A program made the position numbers and the translations under genes. A DNA stretch of 64,000 nucleotides from positions 248,001 through 312,000 of the forward strand of contig JAGXRK010000001.1 in the NCBI GenBank assembly GCA_018335755.1, in the 5' to 3' direction. The notes under the pieces are model-generated. The model worked only from the letters and a program-made list of their open reading frames with translations. It had not been told where the DNA came from and ran no database searches. This DNA is from Ignavibacterium sp. (GTDB lineage: Bacteria; Bacteroidota; Ignavibacteria; Ignavibacteriales; Ignavibacteriaceae). Numbering within the stretch: position 1 is the first letter of the stretch; every line of letters begins with the position of its first letter. This document shows, in pieces, positions 9,343-17,862 of this stretch.

Positions 9343-10023
9343 TTGAGACTAATTTACATTCGTCGAATAAATAAATATTTTCTCATTAAAAAATATTTTG
9401 TTTCAGCCAATTCTTTTTTGTTAAATTTGGCCAACATTTTCAAAATATTGTTTTTGTTTCTCAAATTGGAAAAAAAATCTACCAGAAAAATATTATTAAA
9501 CTTTCTATTAATGCTATCGTTCTGGTTAATTCTGAGCGGACATTTTGATTTTTTTCATATTTCTCTCGGTATTATTTCAATTATTACGGTTCTTCTCCTC
9601 AATTCTAAAATCAGAAAATATGAGTTCTTTGCTGAATCTGAAAATAAAACAAATAAGTTTAAGACCTTAAGACTTTTTTCGTATTTACCATTTATGATTT
9701 GGGACATTACAATATCGAGTTTTAAAGTTGCCTATCTAATTATTCATCCCAAAATGCCTTTAAAAACAGTACTTATAAAATTTGAGACTAAACTACCTAA
9801 TATGACAGCAAAAGTATTATTGGGTAACTCTATTACTTTAACCCCGGGAACATTAACATTACAGATTAAGGATGATGAGTTTCTTGTTCACTCACTAACA
9901 AGTGATTCAACAGAAGTGCATGTTGATCAGGCATTAGCCTCTCAAATTGCTCAACTCTATGGTATGGATGTTAAAAGTGTTGTTCATAATGAGGAAGTTA
10001 TCACTTCAGTGGAAGACTTATAA
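9343..10023 (+). CDS. Mrp/Mbh-type antiporter subunit E (second operon)
   Basis: The open frame encodes up to 226 residues. The part from about residue 48 is a standard MrpE: LLNFLLMLSFWLILSGHFDFFH, then a second helix, and the motif NSITLTPGTLTLQIKDDEFLVHSL. The N-terminal 45 or so residues are extra relative to the family. The start is unclear: 9343 is TTG, another TTG lies at 9466 just before the family start, and the first ATG (9511) would cut into the first helix. Expression probably uses one of the TTG codons. It is the first gene of the plus-strand antiporter operon and corresponds to MbhA of the Mbh module. Confidence 0.85.
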   Translation: MRLIYIRRINKYFLIKKYFVSANSFLLNLANIFKILFLFLKLEKKSTRKILLNFLLMLSFWLILSGHFDFFHISLGIISIITVLLLNSKIRKYEFFAESENKTNKFKTLRLFSYLPFMIWDITISSFKVAYLIIHPKMPLKTVLIKFETKLPNMTAKVLLGNSITLTPGTLTLQIKDDEFLVHSLTSDSTEVHVDQALASQIAQLYGMDVKSVVHNEEVITSVEDL

Positions 10024-10025
10024 GT

Positions 10026-10295
10026 ATGGATATTTTTTTTATTTATTACACCGTCGGATTAGCGCTAATTATCGGTGTGCCATTTTACCGGGTTGTTAAA
10101 GGCCCAACGGTTTTTGACAGATTGCTTGGCGCAAATGCAATAGGAACCAGCACTATAGTTCTTATACTACTATTAGGTGTTCTAATCGACAGAATAGAAC
10201 TATTTGTTGATATTGCACTGGCTTATGCAATACTAAATTTTATCGGAACTTTAATAATATCAAAATATTTCTCAACCGATAAAGCGAAACAATGA
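10026..10295 (+). CDS. Mrp/Mbh-type antiporter subunit F (second operon)
   Basis: 89 residues, three membrane helices. The motif FYRVVKGPTVFDRLLGANAIGTSTI is the MrpF/MbhB signature; ELFVDIALAYAILNFIGTLIIS forms the last helix. It starts with ATG two bases after the preceding gene and overlaps the next by ATGA. It is clearly diverged from the MnhF at 3819, so the two operons are not a recent duplication. Confidence 0.9.
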   Translation: MDIFFIYYTVGLALIIGVPFYRVVKGPTVFDRLLGANAIGTSTIVLILLLGVLIDRIELFVDIALAYAILNFIGTLIISKYFSTDKAKQ

Positions 10296-10612
10296 TTGAA
10301 ATAAAAGATATTCTTACAATAATATTTTTGCTCGTAGGCGGATTCTTTATGTTTGTTGGCAGCGCTGGAATAATAAGACTTCCGGACTTTTTCTCACGTA
10401 CTCACGCTATAACAATGGGTGATACCTTAGGTATAATATTAATTGTTACTGGATTAATTTTTTATCAAGGATTATCTCTTAACAGTCTTAAGCTGTTAAT
10501 CATATTTGTATTTATTGCACTATCAAACCCTGTGGGATCGCATGCAATTGCCCGTGCAGCTTTCACATTCGGGATTAAACCATGGTTTAAAAAAAGAAAT
10601 CAGAAAGACTAA
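10292..10612 (+). CDS. Mrp/Mbh-type antiporter subunit G (second operon)
   Basis: 106 residues, three membrane helices. Family motifs are FFMFVGSAGIIRLPDFFSRTHAITMGDTLG and the ALSNPVGSHAIARAAF segment near the end. This corresponds to MrpG/MbhC. It starts in an ATGA overlap with the F subunit. Its 3' end is followed after four bases by the DUF4040 gene. Length is normal for the family. Confidence 0.9.
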   Translation: MIEIKDILTIIFLLVGGFFMFVGSAGIIRLPDFFSRTHAITMGDTLGIILIVTGLIFYQGLSLNSLKLLIIFVFIALSNPVGSHAIARAAFTFGIKPWFKKRNQKD

Positions 10613-10616
10613 TAAT

Positions 10617-10862
10617 ATGCATTGGGAAATTGAGGTGGTTCTATACTGTTTTCTTATCGCTGCATCTGTTATTGCTCTTTACGTCAAAGATTTGCTAACT
10701 GCCGTAGTTACTCTAAGTGTTTATAGCTTTTTAGCGGCCATATTATTAATATCAATGGGAGCAATAGATGTCGGTTTTACCGAGGCTGTTGTAGGTGCTG
10801 GTATAAGCGGTGTTTTATATGTGATTTTAATCTTTAAAACATCCAGAAGGAGCCTGGATTGA
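10617..10862 (+). CDS. DUF4040/MbhD-like antiporter subunit
   Basis: 81 residues. I place the start at the ATG at 10617, four bases after the previous stop; an in-frame ATG at 10506 would lie inside the G subunit gene. Membrane segments and the sequence SMGAIDVGFTEAVVGAGISGVLYVILI match the DUF4040 domain, which is found fused into MrpA and as the separate subunit MbhD in Mbh-type modules. MnhA at 6847 carries the same domain in its C-terminal part ([13 protein letters not shown]). Its presence as a stand-alone gene shows that this operon follows the Mbh layout. Confidence 0.88.
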   Translation: MHWEIEVVLYCFLIAASVIALYVKDLLTAVVTLSVYSFLAAILLISMGAIDVGFTEAVVGAGISGVLYVILIFKTSRRSLD

Positions 10863-11173
10863 AAATTTTTAGTTATCTCGCATTGCTGTCACTTGCTGCA
10901 TTATTAATTTATGCGGCAATGGGATTACCTTCCAAAGGAGACACTAAAGCCTTAACTAATCAGGACGTTAGTCTTACTGGTTCTCAGGTTGCCTCATCTT
11001 ATTACATAAAAAGATCATACAAAGACGCAAACACCCCTAACATTGTAACAACTATCATAGCTGATTACAGGGCTTTTGATACTCTTGGTGAAGAAGTCGT
11101 GATTTTTGCAGCTGGTATTATATGTTATCTTTTGCTAAGAAGGGAAAAGAAAAGTGAAACACGGAAGCACTAG
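10859..11173 (+). CDS. MbhE-like antiporter subunit (equivalent of the MrpA C-terminus)
   Basis: 104 residues. An N-terminal membrane helix is followed by a soluble loop (about 27-60) and a second helix after the motif TTIIADYRAFDTLGEEVVIFAAGIICYLLL. That motif matches [16 protein letters not shown] in MnhA. The start is a TTG whose last two bases are part of the preceding TGA (TTGA overlap), indicating translational coupling. It overlaps the following MnhB gene by 20 bases. In Mbh complexes this subunit is MbhE. Confidence 0.85.
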   Translation: MKIFSYLALLSLAALLIYAAMGLPSKGDTKALTNQDVSLTGSQVASSYYIKRSYKDANTPNIVTTIIADYRAFDTLGEEVVIFAAGIICYLLLRREKKSETRKH

Positions 11174-11591
11174 TCCAATTATACTTTTATTAAGCCGAGT
11201 TATATCTCCATATATTATGCTGTTTGGTATGTATGTGATTTTTCATGGTCATTACAGCCCGGGCGGTGGTTTTCAGGGTGGTGCAATGCTTGCAGCATCA
11301 ATAATATTATTAAGAATTGCACTTGAAGAAAAAGTGCATCAGATGCACTTTAATAGTAAACTGGGAATCCCTCTCGGTGCCTTAGGTGTTTTGATCTTTT
11401 TTGGTGTTGGACTTATTTCATTACTTTCAGGTGGTTATTTCTTAGATTATAAATTACTCCCGATTCCGGGATACACCCCAGCAGATCTTCATAGTTTTGG
11501 AATTTTATTTATTGAGTTAGGAGTGGGACTTGCTGTTATGAGTGTGTTAGTCTCAATATACGATAACCTCCTCGAGGACAATGATGTTTGA
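11154..11591 (+). CDS. Mrp/Mbh-type antiporter subunit B (second operon)
   Basis: 145 residues, about four membrane helices. The signature VIFHGHYSPGGGFQGGAMLAASIIL is that of MrpB/MbhF. A later segment with LIPGYTPADLHSFGILFIELGVGLAVM forms the last helices. The start is GTG at 11154, inside the preceding gene; a 20-base overlap is long but the frame and family start agree. It overlaps the C subunit by 11 bases. Confidence 0.9.
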   Translation: MKHGSTSPIILLLSRVISPYIMLFGMYVIFHGHYSPGGGFQGGAMLAASIILLRIALEEKVHQMHFNSKLGIPLGALGVLIFFGVGLISLLSGGYFLDYKLLPIPGYTPADLHSFGILFIELGVGLAVMSVLVSIYDNLLEDNDV

Positions 11592-11952
11592 ACTGATAAT
11601 TGGTCATTACGATTATCTTTTTATTGTTGTTCTTATAACTATAGGGTTATATGGAATGATAATTAAAAAAAATCTTGTTAAAAAAGTAATCGGGATGTCA
11701 ATTTTTCAATCAGCTATTATTTTGTTTTATATTTCCAGTGCAGTTAAGTATAATTCAACAGTACCAATTCTTGTTGATGAATTAAGTACTTCTGAAGTAA
11801 TAACATATATAAATCCCTTGCCTCATGCCTTAATGCTTACCGCAATAGTAGTAGGTGTTGCAACAGTTGGAGTTGCATTTGCATTACTTGTCCTTATCTA
11901 TAAAAGATATCATACATTTGACGAAAACGAACTTATCGAACGGATGAAATGA
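11581..11952 (+). CDS. Mrp/Mbh-type antiporter subunit C (NuoK-like, second operon)
   Basis: 123 residues, three membrane helices. Motifs are KVIGMSIFQSAIILFYISSA in helix 2 and NPLPHALMLTAIVVGVATVGVAFALL at the end, which is the MrpC/MbhG signature. Two consecutive ATG codons (11581 and 11584) could start it. It overlaps the following D subunit by ATGA. Confidence 0.92.
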   Translation: MMFELIIGHYDYLFIVVLITIGLYGMIIKKNLVKKVIGMSIFQSAIILFYISSAVKYNSTVPILVDELSTSEVITYINPLPHALMLTAIVVGVATVGVAFALLVLIYKRYHTFDENELIERMK

Positions 11953-13445
11953 TAGAAAAAAATATTCCCGCTATACTTCCTTTGATATTTCTTGCAGCAG
12001 CGCTGTTTATTCCCCTTTTGGGTGTATGGAAAAAAGCAGTTGCTTACCCTATTGCTATTATAACTGTGTTAGTTGCGGCATCAGTTTCTGTTTATGGTTT
12101 TATTTATGTACTGTTAAATGGAACGATAAGATACTTTTTTGGTGGCTGGGCTCCGCCAATCGGTATTGAATATGTATATGATCCGCTTGCTTCTTTTGTA
12201 GCACTTGTAATAAACTTTATTGCTTTATTGGTTCTTACGCATGGTTACCATGCAGTTAACATTGATGTGAAAGATAGGCAGGTTGCCTATTATTCTGTAG
12301 TAATGCTTCTGCTTGCTGGTTTCAATGGTATGATAATTACCGGTGATCTATTTAATCTTTATGTGTTTATTGAAATATCATCATTATCCGGTTATGCTCT
12401 TATAGCAGTTGGGGAAAAGAGAGCACCTTTTGCAGCTTTCAGATACTTGATAATAGGGACCATAGGTGCATCTTTTTATTTGCTGGGAATTGGCTTTCTT
12501 TATTTCATGAGCGGTACTCTTAATATGAATGATCTTTCGTCGATATTACCCTTTATCAAAGACAGCCCAACAATTTTAGTATCACTAATTCTCATTGTTA
12601 TAGGGATTGCAATAAAAATGGCAATATTTCCAATGCATGGGTGGCTTCCTGATTCTTACACTTATGCTCCGACAACTTCATCATCTCTTATTGCTCCTAT
12701 AGGAACTAAAGTAGGTGCATATGCATTATTGAGATTGATGCTCTTCGTCTTTGGAATAGATTATTTCAGTAAAGATTTGCAAGTAGCCGAATTACTGGCC
12801 ATCTTTTCCTGCGGGGGAATTATATATGGATCAATTATGGCTATTGCCCAGAAGGAAATTAAAAGAATGCTGGCATATAGCAGTATAGCACAAATAGGAT
12901 ATATCGGACTGGGTATTGGATTAGCTAATCCTTTAGGTTTTATAGGTGCTTTACTACACCTTATCAACCATGCTTTTATGAAAGCTTGTCTGTTTCTCGT
13001 TGCAGGAAATCTAAGGCTAAAAACAGGCAACTCTGACATTTCTCAAATGGATGATTCATTTAGAAAAAAATATCCGTGGACAATGGCCGCATTTACCATT
13101 GCTGCTTTATCGATGGTTGGTATTCCTCCACTTGCAGGTTTTTTCAGCAAGTGGTATTTGGCTTTAGGCACTATCGAGAACAATGCCTGGCTGTATCTTG
13201 CTGTAATTCTTATAAGCAGTCTGCTTAACGCAGTGTATTTTTTCCGTATTCTTGAAAAAGTTTATATGAAATCTCCGGAAAAAGAAAAATCCTCCGTTAA
13301 TGATCAAGTGGATTTCAACAGTGAAGAAGTTAAGCCCTCTATGCTGATGCCGGTAATTGCATTAGCTGTGGGATTAGTTGTGCTTGGAATTTTTAACGTA
13401 CTTTTAGTTGATCAGATTTATAAAATGATGCCGGCCGGATTATAA
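11949..13445 (+). CDS. Mrp/Mbh-type antiporter subunit D, copy 1 of 3 (second operon)
   Basis: 498 residues, about 14 membrane helices. Proton-path residues are E142 in NLYVFIEISSLSGY and K223 in IAIKMAIFPMHGWLPDSY; a conserved histidine/lysine-rich helix follows (LLHLINHAFMKACLFLVAG). It corresponds to MrpD/MbhH. It starts in an ATGA overlap with the C subunit. A charged loop near residues 435-460 separates the last helices. Two more genes of the same superfamily follow, which is unusual for a simple Mrp operon. Confidence 0.93.
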   Translation: MIEKNIPAILPLIFLAAALFIPLLGVWKKAVAYPIAIITVLVAASVSVYGFIYVLLNGTIRYFFGGWAPPIGIEYVYDPLASFVALVINFIALLVLTHGYHAVNIDVKDRQVAYYSVVMLLLAGFNGMIITGDLFNLYVFIEISSLSGYALIAVGEKRAPFAAFRYLIIGTIGASFYLLGIGFLYFMSGTLNMNDLSSILPFIKDSPTILVSLILIVIGIAIKMAIFPMHGWLPDSYTYAPTTSSSLIAPIGTKVGAYALLRLMLFVFGIDYFSKDLQVAELLAIFSCGGIIYGSIMAIAQKEIKRMLAYSSIAQIGYIGLGIGLANPLGFIGALLHLINHAFMKACLFLVAGNLRLKTGNSDISQMDDSFRKKYPWTMAAFTIAALSMVGIPPLAGFFSKWYLALGTIENNAWLYLAVILISSLLNAVYFFRILEKVYMKSPEKEKSSVNDQVDFNSEEVKPSMLMPVIALAVGLVVLGIFNVLLVDQIYKMMPAGL

Positions 13446-13466
13446 TTTGAAAAGTAAATTAGATTG

Positions 13467-14963
13467 ATGGAAGTTTTTCAAACATACAACTCAGTTATTC
13501 CATTCTATGCTGTGATGATATCACTTGCAGTTGTTCCGCTTATTTTATTGAGTGATAAAAATCCAAACTTAAGAGAATTTTGGACCATCGCTGCTGCAAT
13601 AATAAAGTTCATTCTGGTTTTCACATTGCTGCCAGGTGCACTTGAAGGAAAGATTGCATCTTATTCTATACTGGAAATTGCCCCCGGAGTTGAATTGGCC
13701 TTAAAGGCAGATCAGTTTGGAATTTTCTTTGCGCTGATAGCTTCCGGATTATGGATATTCACTTCAATTTATTCTATTGGCTATGTAAGAGGCAATAAAG
13801 AAAAAAAGCAAACTCGTTATTTCGCAAGTTTTGCTGTGTGTCTCTCGGCAACAATTGGAGTAGCATTTGCAGCAAACCTCTTAACATTCATTATTTTTTA
13901 TGAAGTGCTGACTATAGCAACCTATCCTCTCGTTATACATAAAGAAAATAAGGAAGCTATATCAGCAGGAAGAAAATATCTTCTTTACACGCTTAGTGCC
14001 GGAGCAGTTTTAATTGCTGCTGCAGGATTAACATATTCCTATACCAACACTCTCGATTTTACTGCCGGCGGAATTTTTGGTGGATTAAATCTTTCACAAG
14101 GATCCATAACAGTATTGTTTATGTTATTTCTGGCTGGTGTCGGTGTTAAAGCTGGTATTATGCCGCTTCATAGCTGGCTTCCTGCTGCAATGGCTGCACC
14201 AACTCCCGTTAGTGCTTTGCTTCATGCCGTTGCAGTTGTAAAGTCAGGTGTGTTTGGTGTTGTTAGAGTTGTTGGCTTTGTTTTCGGTCCTGAAGTAATG
14301 CAAAGTTACGGACTTAACAACATACTATTTGTCTTTGCTGGTGCAACTATAATTATAGCTTCGCTTATTGCACTGAAGCAGGATAATTTGAAGAAGCGGC
14401 TTGCTTATTCAACAGTTGGTCATCTTTCATATATTGTTCTTGGGGTTGCACTTCTTTCACCGGCAGGATTCACTGGTGGAATTTTTCATATTGCAACTCA
14501 TGCCACAATGAAGATAACTCTCTTTTTCTGTGCCGGGGCTATTTATGTTAATCTGCATAAGGAAAACATTAGTGAATTAAACGGAATAGGAAAAGTTATG
14601 CCCTGGACAATGGCGGCTTTTACTATTGGTTCAATGGGTCTTGCAGGAATTCCTCCCATAAACGGATTTGTCAGTAAATGGTTTCTTGGTTCAGGTGCGC
14701 TTCAGGCAGATATGAATATTGCATTGATAATTCTTTTGCTCAGCGGTTTACTTAACGCAGGATATTTCTTCCCGATTATTCATCGTGCATTTTTCCGTGA
14801 AGGTATTGGATTGGAAAAATATAAAGAAGCTTCTATGATGATGGTTATACCGATAATGATAACTGCAGTCTTATCAGTATTATTTGGAATATATCCGGAT
14901 ATGTTTTTTAACTTTTTCGAAATAGCTTTATCGGTTTCAAGCTCTGTGATGAAAGGATTTTAA
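13467..14963 (+). CDS. Antiporter-like subunit D, copy 2 of 3 (NuoM/MrpD family)
   Basis: 498 residues from the ATG at 13467 (an in-frame TTG sits just before it). About 14 membrane helices. E146 in FIIFYEVLTIATYPL and K228 in GVGVKAGIMPLHSWLPAAM are the expected proton-path residues, and the APTPVSALLHAVAVVKSGVF segment resembles NuoL/NuoM more than the first copy does. With both key charges present it should be able to translocate protons or cations. It is followed one base later by a small unknown gene. Confidence 0.92.
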   Translation: MEVFQTYNSVIPFYAVMISLAVVPLILLSDKNPNLREFWTIAAAIIKFILVFTLLPGALEGKIASYSILEIAPGVELALKADQFGIFFALIASGLWIFTSIYSIGYVRGNKEKKQTRYFASFAVCLSATIGVAFAANLLTFIIFYEVLTIATYPLVIHKENKEAISAGRKYLLYTLSAGAVLIAAAGLTYSYTNTLDFTAGGIFGGLNLSQGSITVLFMLFLAGVGVKAGIMPLHSWLPAAMAAPTPVSALLHAVAVVKSGVFGVVRVVGFVFGPEVMQSYGLNNILFVFAGATIIIASLIALKQDNLKKRLAYSTVGHLSYIVLGVALLSPAGFTGGIFHIATHATMKITLFFCAGAIYVNLHKENISELNGIGKVMPWTMAAFTIGSMGLAGIPPINGFVSKWFLGSGALQADMNIALIILLLSGLLNAGYFFPIIHRAFFREGIGLEKYKEASMMMVIPIMITAVLSVLFGIYPDMFFNFFEIALSVSSSVMKGF

Positions 14964-14964
14964 C

Positions 14965-15186
14965 TTGAAAAAATGGCATTGGTTAATACTTGCACTCATC
15001 ACATTGGCTACACTTGTTGCTGAGTTTGTTTTTCTTGCTGACTATACCAAAGAGCACTGGTGGAGCTATATTCCTGCATTTTATATTTTATGGGGATTTG
15101 TCGGTTGTGCTGGAATAATTTTCATCTCCAAATGGATTGGTAAAATTCTGCTTCAAAAGAAAGAGGACTACTACGATGCCCTCTGA
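14965..15186 (+). CDS. Small two-helix membrane protein in the antiporter operon
   Basis: 73 residues, not recognised by name. Two membrane helices (about 3-24 and 36-56) with a short loop rich in aromatic residues (KEHWWSYIPAFY), and a cytoplasmic basic tail (KKEDYYDAL). It starts with TTG one base after the second D copy and its last 11 bases overlap the third D copy. Position between two antiporter-like subunits suggests a small accessory or assembly subunit, but this is inference from context only. Confidence 0.65.
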   Translation: MKKWHWLILALITLATLVAEFVFLADYTKEHWWSYIPAFYILWGFVGCAGIIFISKWIGKILLQKKEDYYDAL

Positions 15187-16900
15187 GCTGATGATTCCTC
15201 CGGTAATTTATTTGATAGCAGGTGCATTCCTTTTACCTCTGATACCAAAGAGTATTAGGTCAGTAGCGTTTTTATTATTTCCATTAATTGCACTTGCCGT
15301 GATCTGGTCTTTTCCCGATGGTTACTTAATAAAAACTCCCTTTCTTGGTTATGAGCTCATTTTATGTGAAGTTACCCGTTTAACCAGAATCTTTGGTACT
15401 ATCTTTTCACTCATTGCAGTGATTGGAGGTGTTTATTCATATCACGTAAAAGAAACAGCTCATCAATCTGCAGCACTACTTTATGCCGGAGGTGCACTTG
15501 GAGTAACATTCTCCGGAGATTATTTCACTCTTTTCATTTTCTGGGAATTGATGGCAGTTGCTTCTACCTATCTTATTTGGTCAAGAAGAAATGCATCTGC
15601 TGAAAAAGCCGGAATGAGATATTTGTTAGTACATCTTTTCGGCGGGAGTATGTTATTAGCAGGTATATTGCTGCATGTAAGTCAATCTGGTTCAACTTTA
15701 ATTACAGCACTTGTTCCTGAAGCTTCCATTTCATCATGGTTGATTCTTGCTGGAGTTGCATTGAATACTGCAATACCTCCTTTACACGCATGGCTTGCGG
15801 ATGCATATCCTAAAGCTACAGTAACCGGAGCAGTTTTCTTAAGTGCATTCACAACAAAGTCTGCTGTTCTTGTTCTTATAAAAATATTTGCTGGATGGGA
15901 GATATTAATTTTCTTAGGCGTAATGATGGCATTGTATGGAGTTGTTTATGCAGTACTTGCAAATGACATAAGAGAAATTCTTGCATATCATATTATCAGT
16001 CAGGTTGGTTATATGGTTGCTGGGGTCGGCATTGGAACTGAAATGGCATTGAACGGAACAACTGCTCACGCTTTCTCTCATATACTTTACAAAGCATTAT
16101 TATTTATGGGAGCGGGGGTTGTACTTCACACAACCGGAAAGAGTAAACTGACTGAACTCGGCGGACTTGCTAAAGCGCAGCCGGCAGTTCTATGGCTTTA
16201 TATGATTGGAGCTTTTTCAATTTCCGGATTTCCATTGTTCAATGGTTTTATCAGCAAATCAATGGTGGTGTCTGCAGCTGGCGAAGCACACTTTGATACG
16301 GCAATGTTATTACTCCTGTTAGCATCGGTTGGAACATTTTTACATACAGGATTAAAGCTTCCGTACTTTACATGGTGGAGCGAACCCAATTCAGAAATTA
16401 ACCCTTCTAAACCACCGGTTAATATGATTGCGGGTATGGCAATCGCTGCTTTCTTCTGTACCTTATTCGGAGTTTATCCAGCATTGCTTTATAATTACCT
16501 GCCTTTTGCAGTTGATTATCAGCCATATACTTTATATCATCTTATAGAAACAGTGCAAATACTTACATTCACTTTTATTGCATTTTGGCTCTTACGAGGA
16601 AAGCTCGCTGGTGAGTCACTAATAGCTTTAGACACCGATTGGTTTTACCGAAGACCAGCACGTTTAGTTCGTAAACTTTTTGTCGACAGTGTTAATTATC
16701 TTTTCGATTATACCGAGTCATTATCTAAGAAGTTTGTTAAAGTAGTTGTAATGTATAGTCGTAATCCAGTTCTGATATTCAAAGGTACTGAAAAAGATTC
16801 GGATTATGATCCAGACAAATACAGACCAAGCACGCAGCTTTTAACAATAGTAATAGTTTTCAGCTTTATTTTATTTGCAATTATAAGTCTGCTATTTTGA
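15176..16900 (+). CDS. Antiporter-like subunit D, copy 3 of 3 (NuoL/MrpD superfamily), lysine replaced
   Basis: 574 residues from the ATG at 15176, preceded by GAGG at good spacing; an in-frame GTG at 15137 would place the start inside the previous gene. E124 is present in TLFIFWELMAVAS. In the segment that normally reads VKxAIxPLHxWLP the lysine position is N197 (VALNTAIPPLHAWLADAYP), so this copy may not pump in the standard way. A long C-terminal extension (about 470-574) has one more membrane helix at the very end and an amphipathic region between. It closes the second antiporter operon. Confidence 0.9.
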   Translation: MPSELMIPPVIYLIAGAFLLPLIPKSIRSVAFLLFPLIALAVIWSFPDGYLIKTPFLGYELILCEVTRLTRIFGTIFSLIAVIGGVYSYHVKETAHQSAALLYAGGALGVTFSGDYFTLFIFWELMAVASTYLIWSRRNASAEKAGMRYLLVHLFGGSMLLAGILLHVSQSGSTLITALVPEASISSWLILAGVALNTAIPPLHAWLADAYPKATVTGAVFLSAFTTKSAVLVLIKIFAGWEILIFLGVMMALYGVVYAVLANDIREILAYHIISQVGYMVAGVGIGTEMALNGTTAHAFSHILYKALLFMGAGVVLHTTGKSKLTELGGLAKAQPAVLWLYMIGAFSISGFPLFNGFISKSMVVSAAGEAHFDTAMLLLLLASVGTFLHTGLKLPYFTWWSEPNSEINPSKPPVNMIAGMAIAAFFCTLFGVYPALLYNYLPFAVDYQPYTLYHLIETVQILTFTFIAFWLLRGKLAGESLIALDTDWFYRRPARLVRKLFVDSVNYLFDYTESLSKKFVKVVVMYSRNPVLIFKGTEKDSDYDPDKYRPSTQLLTIVIVFSFILFAIISLLF

Positions 16901-16948
16901 TTTGTGTAGTAGTTTAATATTTGTTGTTCTTGTTAAGTAATTATTCAA

Positions 16949-17251
16949 TCACAAATTCAGTTTCATCTCCACACTTTTAATTTTGTCCGCCATAGTTTGT
17001 TCGCGGTCTATTCTGGTTCCTAACCTGATCGAAGTAGAAATTCTCGGCGCACCCATTTGATGGACAACTTCGTGGCATTTTTTTACTGCTGCCATTACTT
17101 CTTCCCACTCTCCCTCGATGTTTGTTCCGTATGCGTGCAGCATAGTTTTTAAGCCCGCCTCCTTTAAAATTTTTTCGCACTCAGCAATGAATTTAGAAAC
17201 TGATAAGCCTACACCTATAGGCACAACGCAGAGATCCAAAATTACTTTCAT
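16949..17251 (-). CDS. MTH1187-family thiamine-binding protein (DUF77)
   Basis: 100 residues, soluble. The family pattern is visible: VPIGVGLSVSKFIAECEKIL near the N-terminus, GLKTMLHAYGTNIEGEW in the middle and the late segment PRISTSIRLGTRID. Proteins of this family fold like ferredoxin-type sandwiches, and some bind thiamine or related ligands. The physiological role is not settled. It stands alone, divergent from the next gene. Confidence 0.85.
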   Translation of the reverse strand: MKVILDLCVVPIGVGLSVSKFIAECEKILKEAGLKTMLHAYGTNIEGEWEEVMAAVKKCHEVVHQMGAPRISTSIRLGTRIDREQTMADKIKSVEMKLNL

Positions 17252-17347
17252 AATATTTACCTTAAATTTTAATTTATAGTTGTATGAAAGATATACTTTT
17301 AATTATTTTCAGGCACCATTATTAACTAAAAATTGTAAGGAGGCTCA

Positions 17348-17758
17348 ATGTTACCTGTTGATATTAACTATCTGGCAGTTGTTGTTTGCGGCATAATTTC
17401 GATGCTGATAGGTGCAATGTGGTATGGTCCTGTTTTCGGTAAAGCCTGGATGAAAGAAGTTGGCTACACAGAAGAAGATCTGAAGAAAGATTTTAATCCG
17501 GGAAAAACATACGGACTGGCAGTTGTATCGCATACATTTATGGCTCTGGTGCTTGCTTATTTAATTTCATTGACTAATGCATCAACCATTATGGATGGAA
17601 TAAGAATAAGCTTATCAGCATGGTTTGGATTTATTTTTCTTACCATGTTCATAAACAGTTTGTTTGCAAGAAAAACTTTCAGGCTTGTAGTGATAGACAG
17701 CGGATATCAATTAGTTAACATGATTTTATTCGGAATAATACTCGTTTTTTGGAGATAG
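17348..17758 (+). CDS. DUF1761 family membrane protein
   Basis: 136 residues and four membrane helices. It starts with ATG eight or so bases after a strong ribosome site (AAGGAGG). The N-terminal helix ends in MLIGAMWYGPVFGKAWMKEVG, the conserved feature of DUF1761; the last helix contains DSGYQLVNMILFGIILVFW. No function is established for the family. No operon partner: the gene on the right is convergent, with a palindromic repeat in between. Confidence 0.85.
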   Translation: MLPVDINYLAVVVCGIISMLIGAMWYGPVFGKAWMKEVGYTEEDLKKDFNPGKTYGLAVVSHTFMALVLAYLISLTNASTIMDGIRISLSAWFGFIFLTMFINSLFARKTFRLVVIDSGYQLVNMILFGIILVFWR

Positions 17759-17761
17759 TTC

Positions 17762-17857
17762 ATTTCACAGTGATCTTCTTAATCTCTTTGTGGATCTTCG
17801 TGAAAGAATACTTTCACGGAGAATCACTGAGATTGCACAGAGTTACACAAAGATTTA
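17762..17857. repeat. Palindromic intergenic repeat between convergent genes
   Basis: A perfect hairpin CGTGAAAG-AATA-CTTTCACG (17799-17818) sits inside a larger, imperfect inverted repeat whose outer parts are AATCTCTTTGTG on the left and CACAAAGATT on the right. It fills the gap between two convergent genes, so it may serve as a two-way terminator. The word pattern is typical of dispersed repeats in this bacterial group. Confidence 0.65.
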
Positions 17858-17862
17858 GTACT

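Noticed and set aside
10506..10616. Upstream extension of the DUF4040 gene
   Set aside because: The first 37 codons lie inside the G subunit gene in another frame and have no membrane or family character; ATG at 10617 fits the family start.
9343..16900. Complete membrane-bound hydrogenase (Mbh)
   Set aside because: Only ion-translocating subunits are present; no NiFe large or small subunit or ferredoxin-like gene follows 16900.
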